From DATCLS01 sp035296625 (GTDB lineage: Bacteria > Actinomycetota > Acidimicrobiia > Acidimicrobiales > VFJN01), in NCBI GenBank assembly GCA_035296625.1, contig DATHAO010000010.1, positions 4,640 to 68,639 on the forward strand: a stretch of DNA of 64,000 nucleotides, in the 5' to 3' direction. Position numbers and translations under genes: made by a program. Positions within the stretch are counted from its first letter, which is position 1, and each line of letters opens with the position of its first letter. Below, in pieces: positions 1 through 7,324 of this stretch. Under the pieces are notes generated by a model that did not search any database, was not told where the DNA came from, and was given only the letters and a program-made list of their open reading frames with translations.

Positions 1-822
1 GAAGGCGATGGCGGCGGCCACGCCCACGTTGAGCGAGTCCACGTCGTCGCGCATCGCGATGCCGGTACACACGTCCGCGGCGGCCAGCGTCGCCGCCGAG
101 AGGCCCGCTCCCTCGGCCCCCAGCAGCACGGCGATGCGGTCACCGGGCGCCACGGCGAGCTCGTCGAGCGGCCGGGCGGTCGGATCCGGCGTGAGTGCCA
201 CGACGCGGAAGCCGGCGCCGCGTACGACGTCGAGGCCTCCGGGCAGGGCCGGCAACCAGGCGAAGGGCAGGGCGTAGCCCTCGCCCATCGCCACCCGGGC
301 TACCCGGCGGTAGAGCGGGTCCGTGCAGGTGGGGTCGAGCAACATGGCGTCGACGCCGAGGCCGCGGGCCGAGCGCAGGATGGAGCCCAGGTTCGTCGGG
401 TTGCTCACCCGCTCGAGCACCACGACCCGGCGGGCGCCGGCCAGCACCTCCGTGGGCTCGGGCAGGGGCTTGCGCTCGAAGCTGGCGAGCACGCCCCGGT
501 GCATGCCGAGACCGGTGATGCGCCGCAGGATGGCGGGCGCCGCCGCGTAGACGGGCGTGTCGCCGGGCACGCCGTCGGGCAGCGGTGCGGTGCGGGTCGC
601 GTCGACGAGCACGGCACGGAGCCGGTAGCCCGCCCGCAGCGCCCGTTCGGTCACGACGTCGCCCTCGGCTACGAACACGCCCGGGCCGCCCGCGACCGGG
701 TGCCCGGGCACCGGGCGACCCGGGTGCGCCGGCTGGCGTCCCCGGCGCAGCGGCTGCTCGCGCAGCCCCACGAACTCGGCGATGGCGGGGTCGTCGGGGT
801 CCTCGACGGGCAAGCGGGCCAC
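1..822 (-). CDS. SpoU/TrmH-family RNA 2'-O-methyltransferase (3' end outside window)
   Basis: This is an S-adenosylmethionine-dependent 2'-O-ribose methylase of rRNA or tRNA, and the target nucleotide cannot be told from sequence. The reading frame enters from the left edge on the minus strand, so the last C-terminal residues are missing. About 274 residues are visible. All three SPOUT motifs are present: VSNPTNLGSILRSA (motif 1), LLGAEGAGLS (motif 2) and DSLNVGVAAAIAF (motif 3, ending at the window edge). The first 100 or so residues look like the N-terminal substrate-binding domain common to this family. The frame stays open upstream, and GTG at 822 is the first reasonable start. It is divergent from isocitrate dehydrogenase, with a degenerate fragment between. 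The family call is firm and the start is uncertain. Confidence 0.85.
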   Translation of the reverse strand, partial: MARLPVEDPDDPAIAEFVGLREQPLRRGRQPAHPGRPVPGHPVAGGPGVFVAEGDVVTERALRAGYRLRAVLVDATRTAPLPDGVPGDTPVYAAAPAILRRITGLGMHRGVLASFERKPLPEPTEVLAGARRVVVLERVSNPTNLGSILRSARGLGVDAMLLDPTCTDPLYRRVARVAMGEGYALPFAWLPALPGGLDVVRGAGFRVVALTPDPTARPLDELAVAPGDRIAVLLGAEGAGLSAATLAAADVCTGIAMRDDVDSLNVGVAAAIAF

Positions 823-875
823 GCCGGGATCGTCCCCGGCGTGGCCGTCCGCCCGCAACCCGATCCTCGACGTGA

Positions 876-1070
876 TCAGCGGGTGAAGGTGGCGCAGCCC
901 AGGTGGCTCGAGTAGCCGATCGACCAGACCATGGCGTCGCGGGTGATCGGCCCGTAGACGCCGTCGAGGGTGAGGTGGTGGAACCGCTGCACGGCGAGCC
1001 GCGCCGCGTACGTCGCCGGGCCGAGACCCGACTGGAGGCGTCGTTGCGTAGCCGGTGCACCACCGTTCGT
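876..1070 (-). pseudogene. Peptidoglycan-binding-domain remnant
   Basis: The open frame translates to a sequence containing LGPATYAARLAVQRF and LDGVYGPITRDAM. This matches the style of PG_binding_1 repeats (compare LGYWLGTPDGNYGQLTRQAV in the L,D-transpeptidase at 20301-21224). It ends at a TGA at 876-878. An in-frame stop lies at 1071-1073, and no ATG, GTG or TTG precedes the conserved part; the first in-frame GTG falls inside it and would give only about 40 residues. I read it as the tail of a decayed secreted wall-binding protein. An alternative is a short gene with a frameshift or a non-canonical start. Homology is inferred by eye only. Confidence 0.4.
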
Positions 1071-1139
1071 TCAGGCCACGAACGAAGACCGCAAGGGTTG
1101 CGCCGGCGTGCAAGTCACCCGCTCGCCGCGCCTAGTCTG

Positions 1140-1157
1140 TACAAGTCCGATACAAGT
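1140..1157 (+). promoter_or_regulatory. TACAAGT direct repeat upstream of icd
   Basis: Two exact TACAAGT copies (1140-1146 and 1151-1157) lie 11 bp apart, about one helical turn, and end 17 bp before the icd start codon. A related GTGCAAGT occurs about 30 bp further upstream. The spacing would suit a protein-binding site or the core promoter region. A GGAGAG ribosome-binding site follows. No known regulator is recognised. Confidence 0.3.
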
Positions 1158-1174
1158 AGCGGAGAGTCGAACCG

Positions 1175-2398
1175 ATGCCCAAGATCGCCGTGGCCAACCC
1201 CGTCGTCGAGCTCGACGGCGATGAGATGACCCGAGTCATCTGGCAGTTCATCAAGGACAAGCTGATCCTGCCGTACCTCGACGTCGAGCTGCTCTACTAC
1301 GACCTCGGCATCGAGAACCGTGACGCGACCTCCGACCAGGTCACCGTCGACGCCGCCAACGCCATCAAGCAGCACGGCGTGGGCGTCAAGTGCGCCACGA
1401 TCACGCCGGACGAGGCCCGCGTCGAGGAGTTCGGCCTGAAGAAGATGTGGCGGTCGCCGAACGGCACCGTCCGCAACATCCTCGGCGGCGTCGTCTTCCG
1501 CGAGCCGATCATCTGCTCGAACGTGCCGCGGCTGGTCCCGGGGTGGACCAAGCCGATCGTCATCGGCCGCCACGCCCACGGCGACCAGTACAGGGCCACA
1601 GACTTCGTCGTGCCCGGTCCCGGCACGGTGACGATCACCTATGTGCCCGATGACGGCGGCGCCCCCATCGAGCACGAGGTCGCCCAGTTCACCGGCGGCG
1701 GCGTGGCCATGGGCATGTACAACTTCGACGACTCGATCCGCGACTTCGCCCGGGCGTCGTTCCGGTACGGCCTCGACCGTGGCTATCCGGTCTACCTCTC
1801 GACGAAGAACACGATCCTCAAGGCCTACGACGGCCGCTTCAAGGACCTGTTCCAGGAGGTGTTCGAGACCGAGTTCAAGGCCGACTACGAGGCGGCGGGG
1901 CTCGCCTACGAGCACCGGCTGATCGACGACATGGTCGCCGCTGCCCTCAAGTGGGAGGGCGGCTACGTCTGGGCCTGCAAGAACTACGACGGCGACGTGC
2001 AGTCCGACACCGTAGCGCAGGGCTTCGGCTCGCTCGGCCTCATGACGTCGGTGCTGCTGACGCCCGACGGCACGACGTGCGAGGCCGAGGCCGCCCACGG
2101 CACGGTCACCCGGCACTTCCGCCTGTGGCAGAAGGGCGAGAAGACCTCGACGAACCCCATCGCGTCGATCTTCGCCTGGACGCGAGGCCTGGCGTTCCGG
2201 GCCAAGCTCGACGGCACACCCGAGGTCGCCCGCTTCGCCCACGCGCTCGAGCAGGTGTGCGTGGGAACCGTCGAGGGGGGTGAGATGACCAAGGACCTCG
2301 CTCTACTCGTGGGCGACGACACGCCGTGGCTCACCACCGACGAGTTCCTCGACGCCCTCGACCGCAACCTGCAGGTGGCGTCCAGCAACTGGTCGTGA
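1175..2398 (+). CDS. icd: NADP-dependent isocitrate dehydrogenase
   Basis: It oxidatively decarboxylates isocitrate to 2-oxoglutarate in the TCA cycle and makes NADPH in the cytosol. The 407-residue product begins MPKIAVANPVVELDGDEMTR and has the homodimeric, eukaryote-like type II IDH signature: NGTVRNILGGVVFREPI, then SNVPRLVPGWTKPIVIGRHA with the substrate-binding arginines, and later YDGDVQSDTVAQGFGSLGLM with metal-binding aspartates. Length is normal for that subfamily (about 400). The ATG has GGAGAG 9 nt upstream. It is monocistronic, followed by a strong hairpin terminator, with convergent genes beyond. No anomalies were noted. Confidence 0.96.
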   Translation: MPKIAVANPVVELDGDEMTRVIWQFIKDKLILPYLDVELLYYDLGIENRDATSDQVTVDAANAIKQHGVGVKCATITPDEARVEEFGLKKMWRSPNGTVRNILGGVVFREPIICSNVPRLVPGWTKPIVIGRHAHGDQYRATDFVVPGPGTVTITYVPDDGGAPIEHEVAQFTGGGVAMGMYNFDDSIRDFARASFRYGLDRGYPVYLSTKNTILKAYDGRFKDLFQEVFETEFKADYEAAGLAYEHRLIDDMVAAALKWEGGYVWACKNYDGDVQSDTVAQGFGSLGLMTSVLLTPDGTTCEAEAAHGTVTRHFRLWQKGEKTSTNPIASIFAWTRGLAFRAKLDGTPEVARFAHALEQVCVGTVEGGEMTKDLALLVGDDTPWLTTDEFLDALDRNLQVASSNWS

Positions 2399-2414
2399 TG
2401 CCCTGAGGCGGCCC

Positions 2415-2453
2415 CGACAGGCCCCGGAGCGCACGGCGCGCCGGGGCCTGTCG
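2415..2453. terminator. Hairpin terminator between icd and the convergent methyltransferase-linked gene
   Basis: A perfect 13-bp inverted repeat (2415-2427 with 2441-2453; arm CGACAGGCCCCGG) flanks a 13-nt loop and is followed by GCGTTTCGG. It lies 17 nt after the icd stop and 45 nt after the end of the opposite gene, so it could serve both directions. Confidence 0.8.
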
Positions 2454-2497
2454 CGTTTCGGGACCGTTCTCGCCCAGGTTCCTTCCGTATCGACTCT

Positions 2498-3505
2498 TCA
2501 GCCCAGCGGCCAGTAGCCCGGCACCTGGGCGTGCGGCGTGTCGAGGTACACCTTCGCCTCGGGGTACTGGGCGAACTTACCGTGGCTCCAGCGGACCTCG
2601 ACGTGCCCGGCAACCGTCGACGTGCCCGCCGAACGGCGGCGGGCGACGCTGACCTGCCATTCGACAACCGGCTGCTCGCGGGCGCACGGCGTGATGGCTA
2701 CGTCGTCGATGCGGAAGTGCTGGCGCCAGTCCCACGCCGTGCCGACCCGCAGGCGCAGCGAGCCCTGCGGCGCCGCCCCGAGCACGAAGTACGGCGCGCT
2801 GCCGATGCGTAGCAACCGCCACAGCACCCGCTCGGCGTCCGCCCCGGCCAGCGCCCGGCGCCACCGGTCGGCCGAGGCGGTGGCCACCGCGGTGGCGAAC
2901 GCCGCGGCAGCCGGGCGCAGCGGGACCGGCCAGCGCCCCTTGCCGAGCGCATCCTTGAGCCGGGCGCGGTCCGAGGCGGTGAGCTCGGCGACGGACGCCG
3001 GGAGGTCGCCGGCCAGCCCGGCGTGGTCGGCGGCGGCCCGGTAGAGCGCCTGGTAGGCCCCGGGCGCCGTCTCGGCGAACCAGTCGGCCGAGCGGGCGCC
3101 GTGGCCCCCGGCGAGCAGGCGGTCGAACACCGACGCAGGCGACGAGTTGGTCACGATCTGCGAGAGGTACTTGCAGCTGACGAGGAACACGTGGTCGATG
3201 CGCAGATCGGCGGGAACCGGCTCGTCGCCGGGCTGACGCTGCCCACCCCGCCACTCGACGACGAGCGGCAGCCGGCCCCGCAGCCCGTCGCGGGCGGCGA
3301 GGAAGGCACCGCCGTTGCGCCAGGCGGCGGCGAACTCCTGCCGGTAGCGGCCGCCGCGGTGCAGCTCGGCGAGCAGCTCCCACTGCTCGGGCGACAGGCT
3401 GACCATCTCGGCCGGCCGGGCGGCCAGCGCGGCGTCGAGGTCGTCGAAGCCCAGCGTGCCGAGGCCGGTGATCAGCTCGGTGACGGTGGTGCGGTGATCG
3501 GCCAG
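2498..3505 (-). CDS. Unknown protein linked to a DNA methyltransferase; possible nuclease partner
   Basis: I do not recognise this family with certainty. The product is about 335 residues, soluble, with no signal peptide or membrane segment. An internal stretch with PADLRIDHVFLVSCKYLSQ resembles the metal-binding core of PD-(D/E)XK nucleases (an Asp, a hydrophobic strand, then S-x-K in place of D/E-x-K). It is preceded by LPLVVEWRGG and followed by SPASVFDRLL. It lies immediately downstream of the methyltransferase gene, whose stop is at 3531-3533. The start is uncertain: coding-like sequence begins before the first good internal ATG (3406). Upstream there is only a CTG at 3505, used here, or an ATG at 3643 that would overlap the methyltransferase by 113 nt. 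A restriction or DNA-repair role is inference from context plus one motif. Confidence 0.55.
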   Translation of the reverse strand: MADHRTTVTELITGLGTLGFDDLDAALAARPAEMVSLSPEQWELLAELHRGGRYRQEFAAAWRNGGAFLAARDGLRGRLPLVVEWRGGQRQPGDEPVPADLRIDHVFLVSCKYLSQIVTNSSPASVFDRLLAGGHGARSADWFAETAPGAYQALYRAAADHAGLAGDLPASVAELTASDRARLKDALGKGRWPVPLRPAAAAFATAVATASADRWRRALAGADAERVLWRLLRIGSAPYFVLGAAPQGSLRLRVGTAWDWRQHFRIDDVAITPCAREQPVVEWQVSVARRRSAGTSTVAGHVEVRWSHGKFAQYPEAKVYLDTPHAQVPGYWPLG

Positions 3506-3530
3506 CGGCCCGTCGCCCCTCGGTCGCGCG

Positions 3531-5285
3531 TCAGCCGAGCTGGTGCTCGGCCCAGAACCCGGGCGCCGGCCGGCGCCGGTGGCCGCCCTTGGCGTAGACC
3601 GCCAATCGCTCGACCGCCACGGGGTCGAGCAGCTCGACGGCATCGAACACGGCGCTCGGCGACGCCGCCCGCAGCGCCTGGTCGCCCTCGCTGCCCGGTG
3701 CGGGCAGGTGCGAGGTGAGAACCAGGAACGGCGCGCCGGACAGCTCGCCGAGCGAGGGCCGGCTGGCGGCGATCACGAGGGCCTTGCCCAGCACCCGCCA
3801 CACCAGGTCGGGGCGCCGCAGCCCGCCCCGCACGGTCGTGAAGGACCCCGTCACCTCAACCAGCCACGGGTCGCCCTCGGCGTCGGCCACGACGAGGCTG
3901 ACGTCGACGCCGAGGCCCCGCAGCTTGCGCTTCTCGGCCACGACCGTGAAGCCGGCCTCGGCGAGCACGCTGTCGGCGAGCTTGGGCGTGGCCATGCCGG
4001 TCATCACGGCCCGCTGCTGGAACTCGGCGTCGCGGTCGGTCAGGAGCGCGGCGGCCGCCCGGCGCGACGGCCCACGCCGGCGAGCACGCCCAACGGGCCC
4101 GAACTCACCGCCGGCGCCACCGGCCGCCTGTGACGACCCGGCGGACAGACCGGGCGCCTCACCGGCGGCACCCACGGCCGGCGACGATCCAGCGCGCAGA
4201 TGGGACGCCACGGCGGTGGCGCCCACGGCCGGCGACGCGGTCGGCGGGTCCGACGGCGTCGGGCCGGCGACGGCTGCCGGCGCCTCGACGAGGGCGGCGA
4301 CGGCGTCGCTGCCGCCGGGCGCCGGGATCGGCGCCGCGACGGCCGCCCGGCGCGCCGCGTCGGCGAGCTCGTCGGCCACGCGACGCTCGGCGATCGCGCA
4401 GTAGGCCGGGTCGAGGTCGTAGCCCACGTAGCGGCGGCCGTGGCGTGCGGCGGCCACCAGAGCCGAGCCCGACCCGAGGAACGGGTCGAGCACAAGGTCG
4501 TCCTCGTAGGTGTAGAGGAGCACCAGGCGCTCGGGCAGCTCGACCGGGAACGGTGCCGGGTGAGCCACGCGCTTGGCGCTCTCGGGGCCGATCTGCCACA
4601 CGTCCAGCGTGGCGGCCATGAACTCGTCGGCCGACACGGTGCTGCGGTGGGGGAGCCCGGCGGCCCGGCGGGCCTCGACGGACAGGGCCCGGTCGAACCG
4701 GCCCTTGCTCGCCACGACCACGCGCTCGGTGAGGTCGCGCAGCGAGGGGTTCGTCGCCTGCTTGAACGACCCCCACGCGCAGTTGCCGCCCGCGCCCTGG
4801 CCCTTCTGCCACACGACCTCGCCCCGCAGCAGAAGGCCCAGCTCGTCCTGCAGGATGCCGATGACGTCGGCCGCCAGGGACCGGTACGGCTTGCGGCCCA
4901 GGTTCGCCACGTTGACGGCGATGCGCCCGCCCGGCTCGAGCACCCGCTTGCACTCGCGGAAGACGCCGGTGAGCAGGGCGATGTACTCCTTGTAGGAGCC
5001 GGGGACGCCCTCGCGGTCGAGCTCTTCCTCGTACTGCTTGCCGGCGAAGTACGGCGGTGACGTCACCACGAGCGCCACCGAGCCGTCGGGCAGGTCGGAC
5101 ATGTCGCGCGCGTCGCCCACCCGGAACGGCCGCTCGACGGGCACCGGCGGCAGGACGGTCTCGTCCTCGCTGAGGTCGGGCGGCGTGAAGCGCTCGTAGA
5201 ACGCCGTCGCGTCGTGGTTCTCGCGCCGGGAGACGCCGAAGTTCGACGTCGCCGTCGCCCTTCTGCGCCCGTTCGTTGCACCCAC
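3531..5285 (-). CDS. Beta-class DNA methyltransferase with extra C-terminal nuclease-like domain
   Basis: It transfers a methyl group from SAM to adenine-N6 or cytosine-N4 in DNA. Counting from the GTG at 5285, which has GAGAGGG 6 nt upstream, catalytic motif IV TSPPYF sits near residue 75 and the SAM-binding motif I DPFLGSGSA near residue 267. The order IV before I defines the beta class. HPAPFPVELPERL, typical of these enzymes, lies between them. An Ala/Pro/Gly-rich linker of roughly 85 residues follows, then a globular domain with GVDVSLVVADAEGDPWLVEV. That looks like the D...E-x-K core of a PD-(D/E)XK fold, except that Thr replaces the Lys. The protein is 584 residues, while a simple beta-class enzyme is about 300. 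Earlier GTG starts exist at 5318 and 5309. The methyltransferase call is firm; the C-terminal domain assignment is inference. Confidence 0.85.
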   Translation of the reverse strand: MGATNGRRRATATSNFGVSRRENHDATAFYERFTPPDLSEDETVLPPVPVERPFRVGDARDMSDLPDGSVALVVTSPPYFAGKQYEEELDREGVPGSYKEYIALLTGVFRECKRVLEPGGRIAVNVANLGRKPYRSLAADVIGILQDELGLLLRGEVVWQKGQGAGGNCAWGSFKQATNPSLRDLTERVVVASKGRFDRALSVEARRAAGLPHRSTVSADEFMAATLDVWQIGPESAKRVAHPAPFPVELPERLVLLYTYEDDLVLDPFLGSGSALVAAARHGRRYVGYDLDPAYCAIAERRVADELADAARRAAVAAPIPAPGGSDAVAALVEAPAAVAGPTPSDPPTASPAVGATAVASHLRAGSSPAVGAAGEAPGLSAGSSQAAGGAGGEFGPVGRARRRGPSRRAAAALLTDRDAEFQQRAVMTGMATPKLADSVLAEAGFTVVAEKRKLRGLGVDVSLVVADAEGDPWLVEVTGSFTTVRGGLRRPDLVWRVLGKALVIAASRPSLGELSGAPFLVLTSHLPAPGSEGDQALRAASPSAVFDAVELLDPVAVERLAVYAKGGHRRRPAPGFWAEHQLG

Positions 5286-5338
5286 TGGTGACCCTCTCGC
5301 CGGTGGCACGCCGGCCACCCTAGGGACGGGGTGTGACA

Positions 5339-5378
5339 GCCGGGCCGGTGCCCTCCGAGCGTACGCGACCGGCCCGGC
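5339..5378 (-). terminator. Terminator after treZ
   Basis: An 11-bp perfect inverted repeat (arms 5339-5349 and 5368-5378, GCCGGGCCGGT) with an 18-nt loop lies 3 nt beyond the treZ stop. It separates the trehalose genes from the methyltransferase gene, suggesting separate transcripts. No T-run is evident. Confidence 0.6.
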
Positions 5379-5381
5379 CGG

Positions 5382-7283
5382 TCAGGGGAGGGCGACGATC
5401 GCCACGCCCTCGGGCGGCAGGACCAGCCCACCGCCGGCCGGGGCGACGTCCCGGGCCGCCGGCGCGACTGCCAGGCCCCCGGGCGACGACAGCAGGACCG
5501 TCCCCGTCACAGGCACCACCCGCTCGACGTCGGACAGGTTCACCGCCACCGCCACGCCACCGCCCGTGCCGCCGAAGGCGGTCGGCCATGCGTCGACGTC
5601 CGAGCCGGATGCGACACCCGACCCCCCGGCGGCCACGCCCGAGCCGGATGCGACGCCCGACCCCCCGGCGCTGGCGGCCGACGCGGCCACGCCCGACCCG
5701 GGTGGCGCCGGGCGGCGCACGACCAGCCACCCCGCCTCCTCGTCGAAGGCCACCTCCGGCGAGCCCGCGGGGGCCGTGCCCAGCTCGGGACGGGCCCGAC
5801 GCAGCGCGATCAGCCGCCGGTGCCAGTCGAGCAGCTCGGCGTGGCCGCGCTCGGCGAGCTCGTCCCAGCGCAGCACCGACCGCCGGAACGTCTCGGGGTC
5901 CTGAGGGTCGGGCACGTCGGCCGGGTCCCAGCCGAAGTAGGCGAACTCCCGCCGCCGCCCGGCCGACACGGTGGCGCCCAGCTCGGCGTCCTCGTGGTCG
6001 GTGAAGTACTGGAACGGGTTCGACGCCCCCCACTCCTCTCCCTGGAACAGCATGGGCACGAACGGGGCGGTGAGCAGCAGCGCGGCGGCGATGCGCAGGC
6101 GCCCGGGCGACACGAGGCGGCTGAGCCGGTCGCCTGCCGCCCGGTTGCCGATCTGGTCGTGGTTCTGGGCGCTCACCACGAACGCGCCGCCGGGCAGGCC
6201 CGCCGGCGAGCGGCCGTGGACCCGGTCGCGGTGCGCTGAGTAGGTCCCGGCGTAGACCCACGCCTGGCGCAGGGCGCTCGCCAGCTGCGCGAGCGTGCCG
6301 AAGTCCTCGTAGTAGCCCGACCGCTCGCCGGTGAGCACCGCGTGCAGGGCGTGGTGCCACTCGTCGGCCCAGGATGCGTCGAGCCCGTAGCCGCCGAGCG
6401 CCGTCGGCTGCACGTAACGGGGGTCGTTGCGGTCGGACTCGGCGATCAACCACAGCGGGCGGCGGAGGTGACCCTCGAGGGCCCGCACGGCATCGGCCAT
6501 CTGTTCGAGCACGTGGCGGGCCGAGTCGTCGGTGATGGCGTGCACGGCGTCGAGCCGCAGGCCGTCGGCGTGGACGTCACCGAGCCACATGAGCGCGTTC
6601 TCGACGACGAACGCCCGCACCTCGTCGCTGCCGGGCCCGTCGACGTTGACCGCCTGGCCCCAGTTCGTGTGGTGCTGGTCGCCGAAGTAGGGCCCGAAGC
6701 CGGCCAGGAAGTTGCCCTCCGGGCCGAGGTGGTTGTAGACGACATCGACGATCACGCCCAGTCCTCGGGCGTGGCAGGCGTCGACCAGGCGCTTCAGCCC
6801 GTCCGGCCCGCCGTAGGCGTCGTGGGGCGCCCACAGGTCGACGCCGTCGTAGCCCCAGCCGCGCCGGCCCGAGAACTCGGCCACCGGCATGAGCTCGACG
6901 GCATCGACGCCGAGGGCCACCAGGTGGTCGAGGCGCTCGATCGCGCCGGCGAACGTGCCGGTCTCCGAGAAGGTGCCGACGTGCACCTCGTAGAGCACGG
7001 CGCCGGGCAGGTGGAAGCCGCGCCACGCCGCATCGGTCCAGGCGAAGGCGTCGTGGTCGACGACCCGGGAGGGACCGTGCACGCCGTGCGGCTGGTGGGC
7101 CGACCGCGGGTCGGGCCGCGGAGGCCCGCCGTCGACCGACAGCGCGTACTCGACGCCGGGACCGAGCCCGGGGACCTCGCCGGACCACCGCCCCCGGGGC
7201 CCCGGCGCCAGCGCCGTGCGGAGGTCGCCGACCACGACCTCGACCGAGCGTTCGGCCCGCGGGGCCCACACCGAGATGATCAC
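5382..7283 (-). CDS. treZ: Malto-oligosyltrehalose trehalohydrolase
   Basis: TreZ cleaves trehalose from the end of maltooligosyl-trehalose made by TreY. The 633-residue GH13 protein has an N-terminal carbohydrate-binding module (ISVWAPRAERSVEV). The barrel then carries VYNHLGPEGN, DGLRLDAVHAI (nucleophile Asp), LIAESDRND (acid/base Glu) and AQNHDQIGNRA. The start is GTG at 7283, preceded by GGAGGAG; another GTG lies at 7289. Near the C terminus is a Gly/Ser/Ala/Val-rich low-complexity insert encoded by a 39-bp DNA repeat (copies from 5602 and 5641), which is not expected in the family. The gene follows treY after 41 nt and is the last gene of treX-treY-treZ. Confidence 0.94.
   Translation of the reverse strand: MIISVWAPRAERSVEVVVGDLRTALAPGPRGRWSGEVPGLGPGVEYALSVDGGPPRPDPRSAHQPHGVHGPSRVVDHDAFAWTDAAWRGFHLPGAVLYEVHVGTFSETGTFAGAIERLDHLVALGVDAVELMPVAEFSGRRGWGYDGVDLWAPHDAYGGPDGLKRLVDACHARGLGVIVDVVYNHLGPEGNFLAGFGPYFGDQHHTNWGQAVNVDGPGSDEVRAFVVENALMWLGDVHADGLRLDAVHAITDDSARHVLEQMADAVRALEGHLRRPLWLIAESDRNDPRYVQPTALGGYGLDASWADEWHHALHAVLTGERSGYYEDFGTLAQLASALRQAWVYAGTYSAHRDRVHGRSPAGLPGGAFVVSAQNHDQIGNRAAGDRLSRLVSPGRLRIAAALLLTAPFVPMLFQGEEWGASNPFQYFTDHEDAELGATVSAGRRREFAYFGWDPADVPDPQDPETFRRSVLRWDELAERGHAELLDWHRRLIALRRARPELGTAPAGSPEVAFDEEAGWLVVRRPAPPGSGVAASAASAGGSGVASGSGVAAGGSGVASGSDVDAWPTAFGGTGGGVAVAVNLSDVERVVPVTGTVLLSSPGGLAVAPAARDVAPAGGGLVLPPEGVAIVALP
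5602..5679. repeat. 39-bp imperfect tandem repeat inside treZ
   Basis: Two copies beginning GAGCCGGATGCGAC at 5602 and 5641, exactly 39 bp apart, encode the low-complexity GSGVA-type segment of TreZ. The second copy drifts at its end into related CGGCCACGCCCGAC sequence up to about 5700. A period divisible by three keeps the frame. Confidence 0.7.
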
Positions 7284-7324
7284 GGACACTCCTCCGGGGA
7301 ATGCGTTGGCTGGCGGTCCGGCGG

